From: CAXXOK01 sp963674895
GTDB taxonomy: Bacteria; Bacillota; Clostridia; Christensenellales; Aristaeellaceae
DNA length: 64,000 bases
Direction of reading: 5' to 3'
NCBI GenBank assembly: GCA_963674895.2
Contig: CAXXCY010000002.1
Location: 62,001-126,000 of the forward strand
Shown here: positions 52,894-61,785 of the stretch, piece after piece
Position numbering within the stretch: position 1 is the first letter of the stretch
How the letters are laid out: each line of letters opens with the position of its first letter
Translations under genes and position numbers: made by a program
Notes under the pieces: model-generated
What the model was told of the DNA's origin: nothing
Database searches by the model: none
The model's input: only the letters and a program-made list of their open reading frames with translations

Positions 52894-52924
52894 GGGCATA
52901 ATACTTTTATAGAGTATTATGCCC
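52891..52924 (-). terminator. intrinsic terminator of the Lpl-type/GH50 operon
   Basis: Perfect 12-base arms GGGCATAATACT (52894-52905) and AGTATTATGCCC (52913-52924) with a 7-base loop. On the minus strand it is followed by TTTCGTTTT. It lies 40 bases after the binding-protein stop. Confidence 0.8.
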
Positions 52925-52963
52925 TTCGTTTGTGCTGATTAATGATGCTTTATAGCGAATTGA

Positions 52964-54484
52964 TCAGTTGCCAACGATAGCCCAGGCTGCGGTTGCGTCA
53001 TCGATTATAGCCTGAAGCCCCTGTTTCTTGAGCTGTTCGTACTGCACATTGTAGTCTTCAATGGTCATACGTCCGGCGATGACATTGGCAGCCATTTCGC
53101 GTAACGCCGGGAAGATGTCTGCCGAATATTCGGTAAAGGCATCCGTAACCAGCGTCGGTGCAACCGGCTGGAAGTAGGGCTCCTGCATAAACAGGCCGTC
53201 ATAGAAATTCTTCGTGAGATCGTCCAGTTCATCATAGGTTTTGCCGGTCAGCAGGATCTGCATATAGTTATCTTCCAGCCAGAGGAACGGGAAGGGCTGG
53301 AAAATAAGACCCGCGCCTCTGGCGTTCACAAAGGAATCCACATAGGGGGATATGAGTTTCGGCTTGCCGTCAACAACCTCGTGGTGAATTCCTTCCACGC
53401 CATAGTTCATCAGGTATGCGCCTTCATCCGAGTACAGCCAGTTGAAGAAACGAACGATATCGGCCACTTTGTCCTCGGCGGCGATGGTAACAACGCCTCT
53501 GGCGCTCACTTTGTTGCGGGCAGGCACAATCTGATCGCCCAAAGGACCTTTGGGGGGCGGACAGCAAACGGCCGTCGCATTCGGATCGGTCTGGCGCAAA
53601 ACCTGGCTTGTAAGCTTGCACTGCTCCGCGGCTATCCAGCAGCTGCCGCCAAGGTTGCTATCCATAACCTTATACCATCCGGCCATGTCTCTGGTAGCAA
53701 ATTCACGGTCTAAAAGGCCTTCTTCATACAATTCATTCATTGCGGTCAGATAGGCTGCATAGTTTGGGTGCTCTTGAATCAGGCCGTAGCTTCCGTCCGG
53801 CATGTAGCAGAAGTAATTATTGGAGGCGTTTAGACCATCCACAACGATCCCGAAGCTCATCATCATCTGGTCTACGCTGCCTGCAATCGGAATTTCATTC
53901 GAGGGATCGCCGTCGCCGTTCATATCGTTGTCGCGAACAGCGCGCCAATAGGTAAGCCAGCCGTCCCAGTCTGAAGGAATGTCCATACCCAATTGATCCA
54001 GCCAATCCTGCCGCACCATGAAGGCAAAAATCGACGGGAAATCAAAAGTGTATGCAAAGGTGTAGATCTCCCCGTCATTCACATTGCGCAAACTGACAAA
54101 GTCTTTGTTGTTGAGCGCATTGAGAATGTCAGGGGCATATTCTTCCGTGTAGTAGTCTGTCAGCGGTAAGATAGCGCCTTGTTCAATCAGCTTCACGGTA
54201 TCCGCGCCGATAATCACATCGGGCAGGTCTCCGGTGGCCAGCAGGGCATTGACTCTGGTGTCGAAATCCTGCCTGGGCGCCCATTCAATGGTGATCTTTG
54301 TGTTGGTTGCTTTCTCAATTTCAGGGATGAGTGTCGTTTCGGTCGAGTAAGGAGACCATGTCTGCGCCAGAATGGAAATCTCAAGCGTCTCTTCAAACAG
54401 AGGCGCTTCTTCTCCGGCTGCGGCAGATGCCATACCAAGCAGCAATGACATCGCGAGGAACAGAACCAGTAAACGTTTTAACAT
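52964..54484 (-). CDS. LplA-type extracellular sugar-binding protein
   Basis: 506 residues, solute-binding family 1 of the LplA/YtcQ group. Signal peptide MLKRLLVLFLAMSLLLGMAS then AAAGEE, again without lipobox Cys. Motifs include TKITIEWAPRQDFDTRVNAL, ATGDLPDVIIGADT and the frequent DMNGDGDPSNEIPI, a calcium-binding-like loop. It serves the permeases at 54528 and 55425. AAAGGAGAG precedes the ATG. Last gene of the minus-strand operon led by the GH50 gene. Confidence 0.92.
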   Translation of the reverse strand: MLKRLLVLFLAMSLLLGMASAAAGEEAPLFEETLEISILAQTWSPYSTETTLIPEIEKATNTKITIEWAPRQDFDTRVNALLATGDLPDVIIGADTVKLIEQGAILPLTDYYTEEYAPDILNALNNKDFVSLRNVNDGEIYTFAYTFDFPSIFAFMVRQDWLDQLGMDIPSDWDGWLTYWRAVRDNDMNGDGDPSNEIPIAGSVDQMMMSFGIVVDGLNASNNYFCYMPDGSYGLIQEHPNYAAYLTAMNELYEEGLLDREFATRDMAGWYKVMDSNLGGSCWIAAEQCKLTSQVLRQTDPNATAVCCPPPKGPLGDQIVPARNKVSARGVVTIAAEDKVADIVRFFNWLYSDEGAYLMNYGVEGIHHEVVDGKPKLISPYVDSFVNARGAGLIFQPFPFLWLEDNYMQILLTGKTYDELDDLTKNFYDGLFMQEPYFQPVAPTLVTDAFTEYSADIFPALREMAANVIAGRMTIEDYNVQYEQLKKQGLQAIIDDATAAWAIVGN

Positions 54485-54527
54485 AGGGGCACTCTCCTTT
54501 TTTAATATAATATTTCATACTGGGACT

Positions 54528-55409
54528 TCACTCTTTGACAGAACCCAGCAGAATACCCGAAACAAAATACTTCTGTGCGAAAGGATAGATAGCCAGTACC
54601 GGAACCATGGCAACAACGATTGCCGCATGCTTAAGCTGCTCAGGCAGTGCCGTTCGGTTGCCTTCGATAAGCTCCACGAGAGAACTGGATTCGCTGGTCA
54701 GAACCATTTCCCGCAGCACAAGCTGAAGCGTATATTTGTTCACGCTCCTCAGATATAGCAGCGGATTCATGTAATCGTTCCAATGCGCTACAAAAACCCA
54801 CAATCCGATAGTCGCCAGGCCTGCCTTAGACAACGGCATGATGATGCTGAACAGCACCCGGAAGTCGCTTGCGCCGTCCAATCGCGCGCTTTCCACCAAG
54901 GAAATGGATATGCTGGAGAAGAAGGTCCGCAAAATTAAAATGTTATACGCGCTCATCAGTGAGGAAAAAATCAGGGCGAACAGGGAGTCAACCAATTTCA
55001 ACTTGCTCATCACAATGAACGAGGGGATCATCCCGCCGGCAAACCACATGGTGATCATGATAATCGCATTGTAAATTCCCTTCCCCGCGAAATCTCCATA
55101 TGCCAGGGGATAGGATGCCATTGAGGATAGCAATAGGCTGGCCGCACAACCGAATACCGCGACTATAATGGTGTTCAAATATGCCGTTAGGATCGTTTGT
55201 GTTTGAAAAACCTTTAAATACGATTGGAAGGAAAACCCGACCGGCCAGATGGTAACCTTTCCGCCCATGATCGCGAGCTCATCGCTGACGGAAATCGATA
55301 ACAGGTTCATAAACGGAAAGATAATCAAAAGGGAGAACACCACAAGTATGATTAGTACGGAGGCATCAAACGCATTCTCTCCGCGGGATTTTATCTTGCC
55401 CAATTGCAT
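54528..55409 (-). CDS. sugar ABC permease (LplC/YtcP type)
   Basis: 293 residues, six spans. It starts with the LplC pattern ENAFDASVLIILVVFSLLII and FMNLLSISVSDELAIMGGKV; the EAA loop is ESARLDGASDFRVLFSIIMP. Works with the LplB-type permease 15 bases upstream. No ATPase gene is present in the operon. Confidence 0.93.
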   Translation of the reverse strand: MQLGKIKSRGENAFDASVLIILVVFSLLIIFPFMNLLSISVSDELAIMGGKVTIWPVGFSFQSYLKVFQTQTILTAYLNTIIVAVFGCAASLLLSSMASYPLAYGDFAGKGIYNAIIMITMWFAGGMIPSFIVMSKLKLVDSLFALIFSSLMSAYNILILRTFFSSISISLVESARLDGASDFRVLFSIIMPLSKAGLATIGLWVFVAHWNDYMNPLLYLRSVNKYTLQLVLREMVLTSESSSLVELIEGNRTALPEQLKHAAIVVAMVPVLAIYPFAQKYFVSGILLGSVKE

Positions 55410-55424
55410 GGAATTCTCTCCTTC

Positions 55425-56381
55425 CTAAAAAATTGCTTTGGTGTCGCTGGATAGCTTTTTGGAGGCGTAATTGGCAACCAGCACAAGCATCAGGCTGACA
55501 ACGGCATTGAATAGACCAACAGCGGACGAAAAGCTGTATTTGCCTTGTACCATTCCGACTTTATATATATAGGTAGGCAGGAGTTCGGATACGGATAGGT
55601 TGAGGTCATTCTGCAGAAGCAGTACTTTTTCAAAGTTCGCGCCCAGCAGATCACCAATCCTGAGAATCAGAAGGATAATGATCGTTTGCTTGATGCCCGG
55701 GAGTGTAATATGCCAGATTCGGCGGAAGCGCCCCGCGCCGTCTACTTTGGCCGCTTCGTAAAGGGTGGGATCGATGGCCGTAATTGCGGAGAGATACACC
55801 ACTGAGTTCCATCCGGCGGTTTGCCATATCCCGCTGACGACATTGATGCCCCGAAACATAGTGGGATCACCAAGCAGATATGGCGGCGATAGCCCAATGG
55901 ACCGGTAGATGACTCCCAGCAATCCCAAAGAAGGCGAAAGGATGGAGTTGATCATCCCGACGAATACCACTGTCGAAATAAAATACGGCATATACGTGAT
56001 CGTCTGTATTGTTCGCTTTACCTTGGAGCTGCCAACCTCATTGAGCAGCAGCGCTAAGAGTATGGCTGATGGAAATACAAAGAGTATGCTCAGCAAATTC
56101 AGCGCGATGGTGTTCCAGATGGTTCTTGTAAAATTCATGCCGTTGATGAAGGCGGCAAAGTGTTTGAAGCCCACAAAAGTACTGCCTGCAAAGCCTTTCA
56201 GCAATTTGTAGTCAAAAAACGCCATGGAGAGATAGCCCATAGGGAGGTATTTGAAAATGATGAAATATACAAGCACCGGCAAAATCATCAGGTAGATATA
56301 GCGGTTTCGCCATGCGCGTTTCCGCCAGCGTGCCCTGTTGAGCGTCTTCTGATGTTTGATGATATTTCGCGCTTCAATCAT
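55425..56381 (-). CDS. sugar ABC permease (LplB type)
   Basis: 318 residues. N-terminal YIYLMILPVLVYFIIFKYLP and MAFFDYKLLKG are typical of LplB; the EAA loop is YEAAKVDGAGRFRRIWHITL. ATG 56381 has AAAGGGAA upstream and overlaps the stop of the DUF5107 gene by 8 bases; the longer frame to 56459 lies within that gene and is unlikely. Confidence 0.93.
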   Translation of the reverse strand: MIEARNIIKHQKTLNRARWRKRAWRNRYIYLMILPVLVYFIIFKYLPMGYLSMAFFDYKLLKGFAGSTFVGFKHFAAFINGMNFTRTIWNTIALNLLSILFVFPSAILLALLLNEVGSSKVKRTIQTITYMPYFISTVVFVGMINSILSPSLGLLGVIYRSIGLSPPYLLGDPTMFRGINVVSGIWQTAGWNSVVYLSAITAIDPTLYEAAKVDGAGRFRRIWHITLPGIKQTIIILLILRIGDLLGANFEKVLLLQNDLNLSVSELLPTYIYKVGMVQGKYSFSSAVGLFNAVVSLMLVLVANYASKKLSSDTKAIF

Positions 56382-59300
56382 TGGCAGTTCCCTTTCTTTC
56401 TTTGATAAGCAGCCTGGCGTATAAGTTCGTGGGCTCACCCTGCAGGGAAGTCTCTGCAAGTTCCGCAGCTCGGGATATATCGCCTTGCGCCCAATAACTC
56501 ATTGCAAGCTGCCAATTGCAAAACGCATCGCGAAGCTTATCGGCGGGTTCCTGATAGCTGATAAAGAAAGGTGTCGTTTTAAAATATCCTGCGTCGCGCT
56601 TTTGTTGCGCGGCTTTGTATTTGCACAGGTGATCTGCAGTCAGCTTGGCGGCCATGGCGGGTCTGTCGGTTTGCATGTAAACCATTGCCTGCCAGCATTC
56701 CAATTCCGGCAGATACATGTCGGAGAAATAATCTTCACGCAGCACCAGTATATGCTTGAAAATCACATCGGCCTTGCCGGATTCGTTAAGCCGCAGGAAA
56801 CACAGGGCTTCGTAAAACTGGTGGGGAACCAATAGCACCTCATTCCAGAGACCGGCTCCCAGAGAATCCGGAAGCGCCTGCGCTTTTTGAAAACATTCGA
56901 GCGCTCTTGCCCAATGGCCTTGCTGAAACAGCACACGCCCTACTGCGTGTTGGGCAAACATATATTGCTCGGCCACCGCGTGCTCCCCGCCCTCACAGGG
57001 TGTGAATTGCCTGGATTGCAGAAGCGTTAACGACTCCTCATACTTCCCGGCAAGATTCAATGCGCGGGCATGTTCAATCGTGATATCTTCACGGGCTTCT
57101 GTTTCCCCGTACTCAGAATTGATCAAAGCCAGTACGTCTTTAGGGGGAACATTTTGCCGCATCATCAAGTACGTGAGCTCCCAGATCAGTTGCTGGTCAT
57201 GGGGATGACGCTCAAGTGCGAGACGGAGCAACGCAAGTGCTTCCGGCTGCCGGTGGAGGCTGCTGTAGTAGGCGACCGCCAAATTCCGGTAAGGCGAGTA
57301 TAGGGCGGAATCGTCCCGGATTGCTTTTTCCCATAACCTCGCCGCTTCCTTTACTTGGCCCAGATTGTAAAGCGCACACGCGAGTAAATCTTCAGCAACG
57401 GCATCGGCAGGGTTTTTCATGAGAACCATTTCCAGTATTCGGATTTCGAATAGGCGCGAGGGGTAGGCAATACCCACGGGAAGCTTAGAAGGATTTTGCA
57501 CAGCTGAGGAATCCGGTGCGAGAACGGAAAGCATATAACCGGTCATTGCGCATTGCGAAGGCAAACCGCATAGGATATCATACGCAAGCTGCGTTTCTCC
57601 TATACCGCACAGATCACCGGCGAGATCCAGCGCCGTTTGGCACGCGTCGCTTTGGAAACGCCGGAAAAGGCCTTCCGTACGATACCTGAGGGCATAGGCC
57701 AGATGGTTTTCGGGATCGTCTTGCAGGAGCCTGTCCAACAGCCCGTAAGCATCGTCAGGTTTGCCGCGGTTAAGCATGGCTGCGGACAGCAAGGCAATCG
57801 CCAGCGTATTCCCCGGATTTGCTTGCAGTGCCGCTTGGGCGTGGTTTTCCATTGCCCTGTAGTTGTTGTTCCGGCCGTCTATCCTGGCGATCCGCGTCAT
57901 GGCTCTGCTTCTTGCATCCTGGTTCCAGCTGGCTTTCTGATACCAGTCCTGCGCCTCATCCTCATTTGCCAGCGCTTCCGATGCCAGCCCCAGGATATAT
58001 GCGGGCTCGCCACTTTCGGGGTGGTAGTTGCGCGCCGTTAGAACGGCGTATCCTTTCTTCGCTAGCTCGTAAGCCTCCGGAAACCTTGCGTGGGTGTATT
58101 CATACCGCGCCAAAGCAACCAGAGCCGGTGCATACGCAGGGTCTTTTGCCAAAGCTTCCCTGTAATATGCGGCGGATTCTATCGCCGGGTCACGGTATTG
58201 CTCAACATGAACTCCGGCCAAATAACACTCCTGTGCAGTCTTCAGGCTGTCCAGCGTCGGATTATCGGGCAATGTTTCCGGCATGGCATGAAGATGCTGC
58301 GGGTCCTTTACATATTCCAGCAATTCCTCTCCGCTTTCGCTGATCAGCAAGAGCGTTTCTATCTCGTCTTGAAACTCCTCAGTCTCGGGCTTGCCCGGGA
58401 CCAAATCAATCGTGCGCTTTTGTCCGTTAATCACCAACGCCGCATTGGAGAATACGGCGGTCGCCTGTATGCGGACCCCGTCTTTGCACAACGCGGCGGC
58501 GGCGCCGCGTGTTGCACAGATTGGGATGCCGGTATCGCCAATAGGATACCAGGACTGTGAAAATTCCTTGCTTTCATATCCTTCAAGCCATGCAAAATCC
58601 GGCTGATTCCCCGAGTAGCTGCTCGCCATCATTTCGGCATAAGCGCCGTCCGTATCCGTCAACGCATGCTCCCAGCTCCGGCCAAGCTGCCCGTAAGCCC
58701 AGGTAAACATTTTTTTGCCGATGGACGTATGGTGATTCGCGGCATGCACTACGCCGCATTGCCGCCCTTCGTCGTAACCGCCGAAGAAGTCATATTTGGT
58801 TTCTCCGCAAAAGTAAGACGTCGGCTGCCGGGTGTTTTTATGATAGCTGATATCGGTTCCTTCTCCCATACGGATACCGTTGTAAACGCCGGACGCAACC
58901 GGGTATGACGTCACGTTTTTGCGATAATGGAATTGAACGTAATGTACGTCCGGGGGGAAGAACAGGCGATATTGCTCGTTCACCGGTACGGCGGCGTTTT
59001 CCCACCATAAAAAGGAATTGCGCACAGGGGTGCGGTTATACACTTTCATCAGCGTATCAAAAACAGCCTCGCCGGGCTTCAGCCGGATTCCCACCATACC
59101 CTTCATACGGGATAATGGCTCATGCTCGCTGAGCCAAACGGTAACGGAACCGTCCTTGCCGTGGGAGATGAAGTAATCAACGGGCATATAGGTTGAGGGG
59201 CGGTGATGGCAGGGCCAGTTAAATTCACAGCCGCCCGAGATCCACGATCCGAGCATGCCGATTAATGCCGGTTTGATTACGTGCTGTTTGTAAAAGAAAT

Positions 59301-59577
59301 CATATCCTGTGGTTTTATCCAGCGCTGAATAGATACGCCCGCCCAGCTGCGGGAGAATTTCGATCCGCAGGTAACGGTTTTCCAAACGAATAACCGTATA
59401 TTCTTTCTCTTCCTTAAGCGTTCTGTCAACGCTCATCACGACTTTATTGGGATACGGATTGCCGCTGGAACGCTGGTGGACACGGTGCTTGGCAAACATA
59501 GGCAGCTGTTCGCTGTCCGGTTCGGGATAAGTGGGTATTATCAGGATTTCTTCCACTGCGGTTACATGGTCAATCAT
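56374..59577 (-). CDS. DUF5107 domain protein with C-terminal TPR array
   Basis: 1067 residues, no signal peptide. The first 330 or so residues match DUF5107, a mutarotase-like beta-sandwich: YTVIRLENRYLRIEILPQLG, GRIYSALDKTTGYDFFYKQH and SGGCEFNWPCHHRP. The remainder is a long series of TPR-like helical pairs (AAYYREALAKDPAYAPALVA, AAQAALQANPGNTLAI-type repeats, AARLWEKAIRDDSALYSPYR). This DUF5107-TPR layout is common beside Lpl-type importers, where it is thought to bind or cleave oligosaccharides. Glu/His-rich stretches such as CEFNWPCHH could be catalytic. It follows the GH50 gene by 21 bases. Confidence 0.85.
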   Translation of the reverse strand: MIDHVTAVEEILIIPTYPEPDSEQLPMFAKHRVHQRSSGNPYPNKVVMSVDRTLKEEKEYTVIRLENRYLRIEILPQLGGRIYSALDKTTGYDFFYKQHVIKPALIGMLGSWISGGCEFNWPCHHRPSTYMPVDYFISHGKDGSVTVWLSEHEPLSRMKGMVGIRLKPGEAVFDTLMKVYNRTPVRNSFLWWENAAVPVNEQYRLFFPPDVHYVQFHYRKNVTSYPVASGVYNGIRMGEGTDISYHKNTRQPTSYFCGETKYDFFGGYDEGRQCGVVHAANHHTSIGKKMFTWAYGQLGRSWEHALTDTDGAYAEMMASSYSGNQPDFAWLEGYESKEFSQSWYPIGDTGIPICATRGAAAALCKDGVRIQATAVFSNAALVINGQKRTIDLVPGKPETEEFQDEIETLLLISESGEELLEYVKDPQHLHAMPETLPDNPTLDSLKTAQECYLAGVHVEQYRDPAIESAAYYREALAKDPAYAPALVALARYEYTHARFPEAYELAKKGYAVLTARNYHPESGEPAYILGLASEALANEDEAQDWYQKASWNQDARSRAMTRIARIDGRNNNYRAMENHAQAALQANPGNTLAIALLSAAMLNRGKPDDAYGLLDRLLQDDPENHLAYALRYRTEGLFRRFQSDACQTALDLAGDLCGIGETQLAYDILCGLPSQCAMTGYMLSVLAPDSSAVQNPSKLPVGIAYPSRLFEIRILEMVLMKNPADAVAEDLLACALYNLGQVKEAARLWEKAIRDDSALYSPYRNLAVAYYSSLHRQPEALALLRLALERHPHDQQLIWELTYLMMRQNVPPKDVLALINSEYGETEAREDITIEHARALNLAGKYEESLTLLQSRQFTPCEGGEHAVAEQYMFAQHAVGRVLFQQGHWARALECFQKAQALPDSLGAGLWNEVLLVPHQFYEALCFLRLNESGKADVIFKHILVLREDYFSDMYLPELECWQAMVYMQTDRPAMAAKLTADHLCKYKAAQQKRDAGYFKTTPFFISYQEPADKLRDAFCNWQLAMSYWAQGDISRAAELAETSLQGEPTNLYARLLIKERKGTAND

Positions 59578-59598
59578 GGGATCACACTTTCGTTCGTA

Positions 59599-61626
59599 TT
59601 ATACGCGGATGGTCTGACCGCCAAGCCGCTTCCCGCGACCGTGGACGATGTCATAGATGGCGGAATTCGTTGCTTTCACTTGCTCTACAAAGGGCTGGTA
59701 GGGCATATTGCAAATATCCACAAAGCCAAATTGATAATTCTCCCCGTCATATCGTCCCCACAGAGGCTGGTCATTATAGGCAAAGTAGTGAACGCCCACA
59801 GCGTTGGGATGGGATGCGGCGCTCTGTACATACCGTGCATACGCTTCACCGCGTTCCTGTTGCCCTGCGACTTGGAAAAGGCTTGGGGACGGCAATCCGG
59901 CATCCAAAGCACCAAAGTGGAATTCCTCAACAAGCATGGGCATATCCAAGGTTTCCGCAAGCTTGTTCAGGACGGATTCCGGCGATGCCTGATAACAATT
60001 GAAGGAAAAAACGTCAAAGTGGCGGCTGCTTTCCAAAAGCGCTTTGTTATTCATCGCTGCAAATCGCATTCCCAAATTCAAGTGATTCGGAGCCGATTGC
60101 CTGGCATATTGCGCCGGGAGGGAAGCATACCTGTCGATCATCACCCCCGTGAAATCCCGCAGGTCCTGTGCGGCGGATGCGCTGTATGCTGACACGTTTC
60201 TCAGCGGAGCCCTCAGGTCCTCGAAACTTTTCAATGAAAGCCGCCAGGCATCGTTGAGATGCTGTATCGTGGGGTAACGTTCCCGCAGGAAGCGGATCAA
60301 TGCGTCTTTGGAATAGGTTTGTTCTCCCGTTTCCAGCAGCTTTTCTGCCAGGTTCAGATCCTGGATAAATCCCCAGGTCGGTTCGTTATTGAGAAAATAC
60401 CCGATGAGCATCGGATCTTGGGCATGTCGGGCTAGCTGAACGCCAAAGGCCTCGCATAGTGCCGTATACTCGGGTGAAAAAACATCGGGGAACTCTCTGA
60501 AAACTCGTTTTGAAGTTACCGGATACCCCCCAAGCATAATAACATAAGGGATTTTCGAGTATGTGATAAATGCAGGATCGGAAAACATCGAAAGCGTGTT
60601 CACGGCCCATGAATGCAGCCTTGCGTTCGTCAGCGATGCCCATTGCGTATACCAACGATCTCCAAAAGCGCGAATCAGATTGGCAACGGCAGGGGAGAAT
60701 AGCAGGGTGTCGTCCGGGAACATCCCGCCGAATTTCCGGCGGAAAAGCTCCAGATCTTTCGCTTTGCTGTATGCCGGAGCATAGGCGCCCGCCGGATCCG
60801 GCAGCCATGTGAATTGGTTTTCGACACCGCGGATCCAGCCAGGTTCGCCGGGATATACGCCAAAAACACCAAGACTGAAAAACTCATGCCCGCCCGGATC
60901 CACAAGGTGCCATCTGCCGTCTCGTTTTTCGGTTCTGAAAAATCCGCTCGGTTCAAACTGTTTGTCTTTCGCTCCTCCAAGCGCATTCATGCTGTTTGGA
61001 TACATGCCTGAATGTTCCGTGATTTCTTCTTGAAGTCTGTTCCTCAGCGCCGCGGGGCTTTTTGTTTTTCCGGGCCATTCCTTTTGTTTCCACTGCCCGA
61101 GGATATCGACTGTAACGCCGTCGGCTGCCGGTATCTCAACCGCCTCGTCGGTGAAGTACGCCTGCCGGATGACAAAAGAGCGATTCTGCGCATATCCTTT
61201 TCTCAGGCCGATTTGCATCGCGTCAACATCTTCAGGCCGCATTCCATCACCGATAACGTGTCGTTTAAGGGTTCCTGGCGCCAGAGGAGGGAAAAACAGC
61301 TGTCCGTCCAGTAATGAAAGGGCAAACGCTGCCCTGGCGTTAAGATTTGGGAACAGAACAGCATCCAGCTCCATGGTTTTTGCCGCACCCTTGGCGGTAA
61401 ACCGTACAAACAGAATTTCGTTGGTTTTCTGCGGATTAAACACATCCAAAACGAGGGTCAGATTCTTGGTCAGGCCGGATCCGGCAATGCTGCTTTGCAT
61501 GTTGGGAAACGACAAAGACAGCTCTTCCTTCCCCCCAGAAAGAGTAAAGCGGCTATCTCCGGTTTCGTTCAAAGCGACATTGTTGTCAAGAGCCGTTTGT
61601 GCGGCATCCTGAAGATCGATCTTCAA
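59599..61626 (-). CDS. GH50-like agarase/beta-galactosidase
   Basis: About 675 residues, cytoplasmic. The N-terminal half is a beta-sandwich; the TIM barrel has GYFLNNEPTWGFIQDLNLAE (acid/base Glu near 412) and MLVEEFHFGALDAG (nucleophile Glu near 565). PLWGRYDGENYQFGFVDICN near the end is the GH50 closing motif. GH50 members act on agarose or other beta-galactosides. I chose TTG 61626: GGGGGA lies 7 bases upstream, and a TATAAT on the same strand (61656-61661) puts transcription start only about 2 bases from the alternative ATG 61647. First gene of the operon. Confidence 0.82.
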   Translation of the reverse strand: MKIDLQDAAQTALDNNVALNETGDSRFTLSGGKEELSLSFPNMQSSIAGSGLTKNLTLVLDVFNPQKTNEILFVRFTAKGAAKTMELDAVLFPNLNARAAFALSLLDGQLFFPPLAPGTLKRHVIGDGMRPEDVDAMQIGLRKGYAQNRSFVIRQAYFTDEAVEIPAADGVTVDILGQWKQKEWPGKTKSPAALRNRLQEEITEHSGMYPNSMNALGGAKDKQFEPSGFFRTEKRDGRWHLVDPGGHEFFSLGVFGVYPGEPGWIRGVENQFTWLPDPAGAYAPAYSKAKDLELFRRKFGGMFPDDTLLFSPAVANLIRAFGDRWYTQWASLTNARLHSWAVNTLSMFSDPAFITYSKIPYVIMLGGYPVTSKRVFREFPDVFSPEYTALCEAFGVQLARHAQDPMLIGYFLNNEPTWGFIQDLNLAEKLLETGEQTYSKDALIRFLRERYPTIQHLNDAWRLSLKSFEDLRAPLRNVSAYSASAAQDLRDFTGVMIDRYASLPAQYARQSAPNHLNLGMRFAAMNNKALLESSRHFDVFSFNCYQASPESVLNKLAETLDMPMLVEEFHFGALDAGLPSPSLFQVAGQQERGEAYARYVQSAASHPNAVGVHYFAYNDQPLWGRYDGENYQFGFVDICNMPYQPFVEQVKATNSAIYDIVHGRGKRLGGQTIRV

Positions 61627-61720
61627 AGTATATTCCCCCGTAAACATTGATTGTAATTATAAAATAGCAGAACTGTCATGTGCTTTCCAGTTCATTTTTA
61701 TGGTATTATTCTGAAATATC

Positions 61721-61749
61721 TTGACGTGTTTTATACAAACCGCTACTAT
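61721..61749 (+). promoter_or_regulatory. sigma-A promoter of the sugar-sensing regulator
   Basis: TTGACG (61721-61726) and TACTAT (61744-61749) with a 17-base spacer. Expected transcription start near 61756, 30 bases before the GTG start at 61786. Confidence 0.7.
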
Positions 61750-61785
61750 TTAGCCAGAAGAGGATTGGAAGGAGGCGTGCCGGAA

